A stretch of DNA of 60,000 bases, from contig JAQGDQ010000147.1 of the NCBI GenBank assembly GCA_030141605.1, positions 374,001 to 434,000 of the forward strand. The letters run 5' to 3'. Source of the stretch: Tubiluchus corallicola. Its lineage: Eukaryota; Priapulida; Priapulimorpha; Priapulimorphida; Tubiluchidae. Numbering within the stretch: position 1 is the first letter of the stretch; the number at the start of each line of letters is the position of its first letter. Shown piece by piece: positions 1 through 10,200 of the stretch. The notes under the pieces are model-generated. The model was not told where the DNA came from, did not search any database, and was given only the letters and a program-made list of their open reading frames with translations. A program made the translations under genes and the position numbers.

Positions 1-224
1 TGTTGTATGGAATTGTTATTTTGTAAGCTGATAAGCGCTACGTTAGTAAATTAGAGCGAAATGAAATAGCTGCTCCTTTCAGTCAATACATGTATTATTA
101 GTCTGCAATTCATCTTAGTTTTTGCAGGGGCATACTTCATTACTTCTGGACAGACAAGACCCCTAGTCCTGTTTTTTTCGATTTATTTAAATTTCTTTAA
201 TGTGTGATTATATATATATATTGT

Positions 225-758
225 TGGCATCCTTCTGTCTCGGAAGACAATGGAGTGTGCGCCAAGAGAGTCAGTTATTGATCACATTGATGGAGCTGCA
301 GCGTCGACTGTGGCTGAGCAATCCGATCCTTGAACCACTGGAGTGGCCTCTTCAGGGCACACGCCTGGGCAAGGTGTATACAGATCCTGAGTTAACCAGA
401 CAACAGGAACCCCCTCTCTTCCTCCCTGGTGTAGTCCAAAGGAAAGCGGAGCGATACGTTTGGCACCAGGTTGGCTGCAGGAACTGCTGGAGTCAGTGAG
501 CATGCTGCACTGGTCCGCTTTCAGGGCTCCACTCCTGATTTGGAAAGTTTACTCCTCTACACATGGCCGTTGGGTCACTTGACCTCCTCCGCCCTCTAGC
601 CGTTGGCTGCTTGTGCAGCTCCTCTGCTTAGTGTCGAGATAGTGTGAGCATCCCTCAAGCCTGCAGCACCTGGTATTCATAGGCGGTCACCCATCCAAGT
701 GCTAACCAGGCTCTACGTTGCTTAACTTCGGTGTTTTCAAAGTGATATGGCCGTAGAC
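225..758 (-). mobile_element. 5S rRNA-headed SINE-like element
   Basis: Read on the minus strand, the segment begins with a 5S rRNA-like head (657-758), continues into a GC-richer body of about 430 bases unlike the AT-rich flanks, and ends beside a short TA-repeat tail (about 211-224). A 5S head, a unique body and a simple-repeat tail is the layout of 5S-derived SINEs (SINE3 class), which use the internal pol III promoter of 5S RNA. The head is seen directly. The element boundaries and the SINE assignment are inferred. An open frame through the body has no recognisable protein and is probably chance. Confidence 0.55.
657..758 (-). pseudogene. 5S rRNA-like sequence, internally deleted
   Basis: The minus strand opens with GTCTACGGCCATATCAC and closes with the 5S 3' end including AATACCAGGTGCTGCAGGCTT-like bases. 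The middle carries the highly conserved CCTGGTTAGCACTTGGATGG block. The copy is about 102 bases against about 120 for animal 5S rRNA, because the region after the first stem is shortened. It is therefore not a normal 5S gene. It is either a pseudogene or the head of a SINE. Confidence 0.8.
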
Positions 759-1854
759 ATAAGAAATTGCTTACTTGTTGCTATGGTCCAGTATGGTAAT
801 GTAGGGAACAACTAGCCTAACACCGTGCACATGATTTGTTTACATTCATAAGCTAGGCTGATGATGAAGAGTTAAAATTCACTTTTCTTTTGCATTTTTA
901 ATTTAATTTCAAGTTCTACAAAATCGCATTTTGATCTCATAAATTACTACCCCTGGTAGCTAGGTCAGTTGGGTGGGTACACGAGTATTCCATCGTAGAG
1001 GAAGATCTTTACCTTAAAGTTAAATCAGTGAAGCCAGACGTTCACGTTTTTTTACCTGCCGATTCTATGCCATGTAGTAGTGGAGAGTGCTTTTCCTGTG
1101 TTCAACGGACGTACGTCTACACGTTAAGTACCTTCCCGTCTTGTATCCTATCTCAGTTTGATGTCAAGACATGTGATGTGGTCCCCGAGTTCTGGTTCAA
1201 ATTTCACGGACCCGAGGAGACGTTAGCAGAAAGACGTAACGGTATACTTCTACTTATGTTATTATTCTCGTAAATCACCAACTGCTAATTGTCATTTGCT
1301 GGGTTAACACCATAGGAATGGTAGACTGTAAAGTGGTTAGTTTCACTTGAGGAGTGTGATGGCTGTTTCCATCGCCGTATGGGGATCCTATTATCTTCAC
1401 GTAGCCGTTAAACTGTTTAACATGTTGGGAACGTCGTCTGTGGGACACTGTCGTGCAAGAAATATGTAAGCTGTGACTGTCAGTGTGGGCAGTTGTACCG
1501 CCAGTGAACACTCAACAAAACCGGGGCAGATCGCCAGCATTCTGGGGGAAAGGGTTTTCCTTTTCTTGTACATTGATGCTCATTTTGATTTTTTTGAATA
1601 TTTGGAATATTATTAAATTTGTTGTTACATGTCATTACTTGTTTATTGAGAGTCGGATAAAATATCGTTAACCAATGAAAAGAAAACAACCCACGTATTA
1701 TTTAGAAAAAAAACTACGAACAAAATATTTATTTCTATGAACATTTTATGAACATATCTTAAAATTAGCATAAATAATTAGCATACACCTGTCGGCACAC
1801 GCTACGTCAAAAAGTGGTTTTCGGGTGCCTGTGACCCTTCTAACCCGAACCATT

Positions 1855-1900
<46 letters not shown>

Positions 1901-2594
1901 AAATAATAATAATAACAATAATAATAATAATAATAATAAATATATATACATATATTAATTTAACTAATTATTTATAGTTATTGTAACTTAATGTGTAGTT
2001 ATTTTAACAAAACGAATAATATGCGTTGTTGTTTTGCAAGCAATACATACAAATACAGAAATTCTCTTGAGATTTTGAAAACAGCAGAATAGCGAATAAA
2101 ATGCGATCCTGGCTAACAAAGAAACAGTATACTACAGCATACTTTGTGTTAAGGGCTTTATCGAGACACTTGACTTCAAGCTTGTCAGTAACCCTAAACA
2201 GCCCTGCAATGTCAATTCGTCACATTTTATCGCAAATCTTCCCTGTTAATTGAACCGTTGTGTTATTCGCATTGATCAGTACATTAAATTCATCTAAGTA
2301 CAGTAAATTCATCGAAACACTGGCGAAACAATGGATGTTGTGCAGCAGTGGCCCTCAATATAGTAGCGTGAATTGAACGATTAGAAAACTCCGGGGTTGA
2401 TTTTTGCGATCGGTCGGAGTGGCCTGGAAATTCACGAGACCTCGCCAAATTGTGTTTTGATCTGTGTTCATAAGACAAGTTTGTGCGGGTTCTGCAAGGG
2501 TAGGCGTACTGGAGGGTTGCAGGTCAAAGAACCACCAGTCGAAGAACCACCAGACAAAGGAATATTTGTGAAAGACAAAGGACCTGGGGCCCGG
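759..2594. other. Intergenic, no gene seen
   Basis: AT-rich DNA with short chance open frames only. It contains a TA/AAT microsatellite. A stretch near 955-975 resembles a pol III A box but has no B box at tRNA spacing, so no tRNA is called. Confidence 0.6.
1857..1955. repeat. TA and AAT microsatellite
   Basis: About 40 bases of TA repeat pass into an AAT/AAC repeat and back to TA. This is simple-sequence DNA, possibly the tail of a retroposon lying to either side. Confidence 0.9.
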
Positions 2595-2686
2595 TTTTAC
2601 AAAGCGTCACTAACTTAACGACGTCGTTATTAATAGTTAAGTGAATGTAATAACGACGTCGTTAACTTAGCGACAGCTTTGTGAAA
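2595..2686. mobile_element. Short foldback element (MITE-like)
   Basis: Two arms of about 38 bases (2595-2632 and 2648-2686) are near-perfect reverse complements around a 15-base loop. Each arm contains the palindromic core AACGACGTCGTTA. Short elements of this form, beginning near CCCGGTTTTACAAAGC, look like non-autonomous DNA transposons. No target duplication could be identified. Confidence 0.6.
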
Positions 2687-5600
2687 TTAGCAGATTACGC
2701 AGGTATCAACGGAAGAGCCACTATAAAGAGATAAGCTTTGCTTTGTGTTAAGATAATTATATCATTTGCAGAGGTGAAACTGTAAAGTTCTGCATTATTT
2801 ATTTGTCAGTGCCTTATCACGAGGCTGAAAATACTGTTTTACGCATTGAATAATTCTACGGTGCTACATTTGAAAAAGTCTAAAAAAATTTGAAAAATTA
2901 AAAATATAAAACTAAAATATTTAAAAAATTTTGAACAGCAAAAGAAAGTTTAAGTCTAACTTTATTAGGTTTAACAAAACAGGTTAGAGGTAGTATGTTA
3001 TATTTGCAGATGTACTGTTGACAATGGAAATATTTATCTTTTTTAGTAAAAGTTTTTCTTGCTACCACGACCAACTTCACTAGGCATTTATACAACTGGA
3101 AAATACTCATTTAAAATGCATATACACGACTTTTTCTGACTTGAAGATCAGGTGCATTAGATAAAAAGCAAGAGTCTGTTAGAGCTAAGGAGGTATGAAG
3201 AAATCAGTAGTACATGGCAAAGTTTGTTTTTATAATGGCGCACCTGCATGATCTCTTGATTGCAATGATGCGCAGGCAACGATTGCATTCTTTTGGAATC
3301 TGTTACTAATTAAGATCAGACAGAATGAGTAACATGTTTCATACCTTGCTTGCTACGAACGGCAAACATTATTTTGAGTAATTCCCAAAGACGCCAAATG
3401 ACATGATTGTCTTCTTTTCCAGCTAACAGCTAAGCCAGCCACAATTAGGCGACAGCGTCTGTTACACAATGATGCTTTAACAGTAAAAACTTCTAAAATC
3501 TCTATCCTCAAGTCTACTTAATAAAAACCGCTTTTTTGATGTTTTTTATCATCTAAGTTTTAGTAAATCATTTTAGTTTTCTATCTGTTATTTTTGTGTA
3601 GAGGTTAACTGTTCTTACAAATGCTATGCTTTCTTAATGTACGAAATACATTTTAAGTAAGAATAAAAATAAATTAAAACGTATAAGACATTCATTAATC
3701 ATTATTATTATTATTATTATCAAAAATGATCGGTCACACTTTGTTAAACAAAATATTTTATGTCAATTAAAAGTTGCAATTTCACGTAAGCTGCTGTCAA
3801 CACATTCACTGGTAGGCCTCGGTCCATTCCCCAGACAGGCGATCTTTTGACCATTCTTAAATTGTTGAAGATGGTATTTTGACTGGCGGTTATTTGTATA
3901 TTGTGGTCCTTTGACCGGTGGTCCTTTGTCTGGTAGTCCGTTGACCGCCCACCAAGCACAACGGAGGCAGAGTTTTCTAAGTTTAAGCTACCATATACCC
4001 GGATATGAGTGATTTCCAAGTAAATGCAAACAGTAAGCCACTTATAGTTATATAGAATAATTATAGATTAACAAAAGTGCTAAAAACAAATATTTATACT
4101 TATAACCCTATACATTTCTATCTAATATATTTTTATTTCTTATGCACAGTGGTGGCAATCACTCCATATCAATCGCAATAGGACGTAACAGTATACAAAT
4201 GGAAGAAGTTCAAATCATAATAACCTTTACTAAAAAAAATCACGAGCTGCAACAAGACGCAATGTAAAGATCTGTGTTTTCACCGAGCAAACATGAAGAT
4301 ACAGTACTTTCAAATATTCATGTTTCAGATATTCAAAAGAAATAATGGCGACAGTTTATTTTTTTGCATGTCTATAACCGTGTCAGTATATTGATGAGCA
4401 TTTGGTAGCAATTGTTTTCAGTAACTTTAAAATTATTAAAAATTAAAAAGTATTCACCGTTCAAGAAACACTTTAGTTGCAACCTGTAAAAAGAGGTGGT
4501 GCGCAGTACGTAACCAATTTTTGAATATTGAAATTTTAAAATTGAATTATTTGCCTGAAAATAACCAATTTTGTCTTGAATGTGTGTAATTCCCTGCCCC
4601 CTGTCGAATGTGTATTTGAACCCTGGAGGGCAGTCCCCACTCCAAACTCGCCGCCTCGCACGCCTAGTATGCCTGAAGATGTGTTGCAGCAGGATGTCTG
4701 GTTTGTTTTGGGTTGCAAAATGACGAGTAATAACAGTGCGTCACCTGCAGAAATCAGAACACGTGTGTTTAGTTTGAACAATATTTTTAATTGATAAGAA
4801 GCCTTACAATGAATTTGTATTATAATTAAAATACCAAATATAGATATAATACATTAAAAATAAAAAAATAAAAAACAATCATAAGTTCATTTATAATAAT
4901 AAAAAAAACAACGGGCAATTAATCAAATGCTGTTTGGCCAACATGTATAACCTATATAAAAGCCTTTCAGTGAGTAGATACGTCATTTATAAGTTTAATA
5001 GGCACACGATTACAAAAACTGTCAATTATGCATTGAGTAAGAGCGAGATTGAGAAAGTTATGTAACTTGAAACACGTATGTTTCTCCCTTATGTATTTAT
5101 CAGTTGTGCTTCTGTTTTTATGTGCCTGTATGATGGCTGTATCGTTTTTAGTGTGATACCTTTTTATGTCTTAATAATATATAAAAACGCTCAAATATTT
5201 GTTCACTGGTTCCAGTAATTCATTGTGAGCTTTACTCCTTTTTTGTTCACCAGAAAAGAACTACAGTGGTAGTTTGAAATGTCTTTTCTCCTTGTTTTCT
5301 TAATTGTGATATCAATAATCACTTGTTAATACACATTGGTAGTGTTTGATTTCTGGTGGTCTTTGATAAATTTAACATTAATTATTATAATTTTGTGAAG
5401 GTCAATCAAGATTGAAGATCTTAATCTTTTTTCATAATTGTTTTCTATGACTTTGCTTCCCCTCCCGCCAAGAAAAGAATTAGGCGCGTGGTAATTAGCA
5501 CGCATGTGTTAAATTGCGTTTATCAAGACATTATTAGTTTCGCTGGTTGGCACAGTTAGGCTTCCATACTTCCAGCTTGCATTCATTTCGCTTAGCAACT

Positions 5601-6884
5601 TGTGTAAACAGGTTAAGTGTACAGTTTATAAGTTAGGATGTCTAAATAATTTATATTTCGTGAAATAAAACGAAGGAAACGAAACCGTGTAGTACACTTC
5701 CTGTACGTATATGTGAACAATTTTAATTACTCTTAACTGGCGGCTAGTTATTTTTGGATAACAATTTTTTTGTCAGAAATACTTCAGCTTTAATTGAAGT
5801 TGAAGATGAAGCTTTCTTGGCTCTTCATCTTATCGGTTCGAAATTCAGAGAGAGCAGAGACACCTACAGCAAACAGATGTTGATGGCTCACAGGTCACAA
5901 AATTGCCAAGGCAATACATATAATTATCTAAACATTGTAAAAAATGTAAACTGAATTTATTAAGCCTCATTTGGTTGAAAAAGCAGTTGGAAGAAAAGAA
6001 CTTCTAATACAATTATAGTACATGTTGCCAAGTGAGTAATTTTGGAGCTGGTAAACATTAAGTGGAGAAAATTTTATGTACATGTACGGCCATTAGGGTA
6101 GCATTATTAATTTCGAGAATGTAATTTTTTTAGCTGTCCTGTGTTGTTACTGTGTTAGTAGTAAGCTTATAAAATCTATACAGATTTACAATTACAGACT
6201 ATATTGTGACATTGTGATGACATTTATGGATAGGCCATGGGCATATGTATGTGACTACTTAAGCTCAAAAAAACAGAATAAAGCAAATTTCATGTTAGAT
6301 GGACATTCATATAACATTAAAAGGTCAGTTTGGTTACATTATAGCTTACCCTGGAGCTTGTTATGCAATGATAGAATCATAAATTATAAGTTAAAAGTTA
6401 TCCTAGTAGTTGAGCAGCAAAAATGTGAACATGAAATCGAGAATTAAAAATAATTTCAAAGGACTTGCAGAATAACAAGCTGAAGCAGAATTTTAACTAA
6501 ACCTCAGCTAGAATTGAAGTTGAACTGAAGCACAGAACACCCGTGAACAGAATCAAACAACTAATAGTACACAAACAAAAGCATTTCTGGATGTTAAAAT
6601 GTGATGGCTGTTTCAAAAATTTCCTGTTTACAAGGATTCAGTGTTGCATATGTTCTACACATATAGGCCTACATATACATTAACATTGTTGTCATCACCT
6701 TTTCATAAATCATTTTGTTTTGTTACTTATAAGCACTAAATCTGCATTCATGTATGTAATACTCATATGTAAATCATGTAGACAATTAAGTCTCTCTCAT
6801 TTTGACTGCACCCATACGTAAATCATGTATTTAGTACTTATTACAAAAATGCTTGATGAGCTATCATCTCCTCGCCTATATTCC
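2687..6884. other. Intergenic, no gene seen
   Basis: Long AT-rich tract. It holds an ATT repeat near 3700-3720, a small minisatellite at 3904-3950, and a GC-richer patch at 4590-4760 whose minus strand has a B-box-like GGGTTCAAATAC. That patch may be a decayed tRNA-type SINE, but the evidence is weak. Open frames at 5754-5954 and 6214-6447 could in principle be upstream exons of the ciliary gene, but I see no family match. Confidence 0.5.
3904..3950. repeat. 15-base minisatellite
   Basis: Three to four imperfect units of the form GGTCCTTTGACCGGT stand in tandem. Related units on the opposite strand occur at 2521-2584 (ACCACCAGACAAAGGA-type). Confidence 0.6.
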
Positions 6885-7150
6885 TGCCTGGTCTATTTCC
6901 AGTTCAACCCTGAACGTACACAGTTATTTTCTGAAAAATAATAGCACTTGTACGTTGTAACAACAAAGGACATTCCAGCAGTCAGTGCCAAACTGATAGG
7001 TAGTTCTGCTCAAATCCTTGCCCCCGCCTGATCTATTTCTAATTTAGCGCTGAACATACATAGTTATTTTCTGAAAAAGGTTGCATGCTGTAACAATAAA
7101 GGCCATTACAGCTGTGAGTGCCAAACTTATAAGCCGTTGTGCTTAAATAC
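6885..7150. repeat. Diverged 140-base tandem duplication
   Basis: Two adjacent copies (6885-7025 and 7026-7150) share a series of blocks in the same order: GCCTGRTCTATTTC, CTGAAC, AGTTATTTTCTGAAAAA, GTAACAAYAAAGG and GTGCCAAACT. They end about 75 bases before the start codon of the ciliary gene, so they lie in its upstream or 5' non-coding region. Function is unknown. Confidence 0.8.
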
Positions 7151-7225
7151 ACACTTTTGACTTATAGAAGATAAGGGGAGTTTTGGCCATTTATAGTTCA
7201 TTGCATATTTTCATTTCAGAAATTG

Positions 7226-10200
7226 ATGATGAGTAAGAACAAAGCAAGGCGTATGTCAAAAAGTAGTCACAGAGATAGCAAATGTTTGTCAGAGGAGACC
7301 TTTCCCACATTGGATATACCGCTAATTGTGGAGGTCATAATAAATGGTATTGCAGGAAGTCCTTCATTTGATAAAGTATATATTGAGCATTTAAAAGTGA
7401 AAATCTTTTCTTCATTGCAGCAGATATCAGCAACATATGAATTTTGCAAGATACCGTCAGACTTGAACTCATTAAGTACAAGAAGAAATGCAGAGATAAT
7501 GTTTGAAATTGCCTTAGTAGGTAAAGAATGGCATCTATGGAATATGGTTACAATATCTGCTCTACTCTGTATAATGTTCTGTAATGAAGTACGGCAGGAA
7601 CAGCCTGTTGAGAAAAGCAAAGAAAATAAGAAGGCACTGAAGATTCCTGTATCGCCAAGACATGCAGCTGAAGCGCTTGATGAAACTCTTGAACTGATGT
7701 GTGTGAAAGCAAGTATATTGCTTGTCAAAAACTTGTATGAAATTCTTAGACATTTGCAGTCACTTTGCGATTCTCCAGATAACACTAACATGACAGGTAA
7801 AAACGAGATTCTAGTGTGCTCAGATAAAGTTTTGGATGCGATTTTCTTATGTTTGTCCTCGGCGATGATTAGTAGTAAAAAACTCCTTTGCGAGGATTGT
7901 ATGCTTAAGCTTACATCATTACAGTGGAACTGTTCTCATTTTTTACGGATTAAAGGAAAGGAACATTTGCTTCTACAACATTTTGTTCAGTCTTTTACAT
8001 TAATGCTGACTATGAATAATCCATCTTTGCCAATGATTGAGCAAATGGCCAGGTTCAGCATAGTTATTTGCAAAGGGTTCATCCAATCTTGGATTGAGAA
8101 AGAAGTTAAAACACCCGAGGAAGATGTTGTAAAGAGCAAAAAGAAATCTCTAAAGTCACCCCGAGCAAAACCAAAAGCAAATATAGATGAAATTAATGAT
8201 TACAAGCAAGCTTTGGTATTTCTAGACAATGCTAAAAATGCAGCTGAACTGGCAGCCAGTAATTATCTGAAAACAGTTTCTTTAAGTTTGTACTTTGAAC
8301 TATTGGAATCATGGGTGACATGTAAAAATTTGCTAAACCAAAAGATAAATTATGGGAGCTTGACTATACCTGCTGATGAAAAGAAAAATGTCATATGTGT
8401 TGCCCGAAAAGCTTTTATTGGATTTCAGCTGCTCATAATGAAAATGAGCTCTGAAAAAGAAACGAGCAAGGATAAGGGTAGAAAAGAACAGAAAGAAAGT
8501 TCATCAGCTGCCTCATTTCGCTCTGTTATTACTCTTCTTGATAGTATTAATTGGAATACGGAAGAAAAACTTGCCGTATATTTGTGGGTAGAACTGGCCC
8601 ACATGTTAGTCGCAGAAGAAGATTTCCTAAATGTAGAAGCATGCTGTCAGAGAGCTGTAGAAATCGACAATGAGCAAATCGATGATCAAACTAAGGGCTT
8701 ATTAAAAGAAGCCTGGTTATTGCTTGGCATTTACTACCCAGTAGAAACAGAAGCCACAGTAGAAAAGTTAAGTTGCTTTGTGAACTGTGCTAAAATTGCC
8801 CTCAATCTTAAAGATTATCAAAGTTTTTTTAGAGCAGTATACCATTTTTGGAATTCTTATGAAATAATGTTCAGGACTGAGTTTCCAAAACAAGCTACAG
8901 TTTTGCATATCAGCATCGTAACATCAATGGCAGAGTTGTTGAGAGTGGCAGGTACAATAATTCCAAAAGGTTTGATCCCAAAGGAGTTTTCTGTTATATA
9001 CACAAATTTGAGCACTGTTGTGCTACAGGCCATGTTTAATAGGGGAGATCTAGAAACATTCCTTTCAGCCTCTGAAAAAATTTCGAAGAAACTTGCACCA
9101 ATAGGGCACATGCATGTGATACATCAGCTGAGGATTTTGGCAAAAGCCCACTTATGTCTGCCATTCAACTGTGAATTAGAAAATGTGAATGAATTTGACG
9201 ACCAGGATCAACTTGCAACTCTCTGGATGTGGATTGCGAAGTACACCCCAGAAAGCGACAGAGATAACAAAAAGCAGGCATTTCAGTTCGTGATAAAATA
9301 TATGGATTCACAATTCTATTATGTACAAAGAATTAATATGTTATTCGAATATGTTGGATTTCTAATGAAAAATGGATTTGCACAATCCCTAATATTAGAA
9401 CAGTTGCAAGAAATAATATCGTTTGTTGATTCCTCTCACACCGATGTTCCTGCAGAACTGAGCGCTAGCTCTCCAGAAAAAGCTCGTACTAAATCTGGAG
9501 CTAGTGATTCTTTGCCTGAGAAAAGCTTCAACATTAAAGCCTTTCAACTGATTTCACTGATAAGATCTTGCTGTTTCATGGCAAGTCTCCTCGATGTTGG
9601 GACATTTACTTACCATGATAAATGTCTAGCTATTGTGGCTACATGTAAACAGCTAGTGTTAGAATTATTTAAAAATTGTGAATTGATGATAAGAGAGCCT
9701 AGTGCGCGACTCGGTGAAAAAGTGGGCAAAACTGGCACAAGACTATCAGAAAGGGTGAGTCGAAAGCGACTGAGCAGATGCAAACCATCTCTGGCAGGTT
9801 CTTTTGAAAACTGGCCAGCAGCAAGAATTCCATTCGCTGTTCTTCAAAGCAAGGATAATAAAATGAGGGGAATTTTAACACAAGGTGAAACTTTAGTTCT
9901 TTACTGGCAGTTAAACGACCTGATAAAAAACATTCGTCGTATCTGTTTGCACCCACTATGCTTTCCAGTTTTGATCATACAGCAATTCTTATCTGCCAGC
10001 CTGCTCCACTGTATGCCGCTGTATATCTTATCTTGTCTAAGAATGCTTCAGCTTTGTGATGAGTTGCATATATCAGATGGTTCTTGCTTCTGGTATTCAT
10101 CTTTGGAAAACATAGGATTGGATGTGGACAGCATTTTCATATTGAATAACTGTTGTTCATCAGGTGATAGTGATGCTGCTGAAACCTTAGCCTCATATGT

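Noticed and set aside
955-1210. Possible tRNA gene from an A-box-like TAGGTCAGTTGG and a GGTTCAAATTTC further on
   Set aside because: The two boxes are about 230 bases apart, too far for a tRNA, and no acceptor stem can be drawn.
5754-6447. Possible upstream coding exons of the ciliary gene
   Set aside because: Frames are short, lack recognisable family text, and splice ends cannot be chosen with any confidence.
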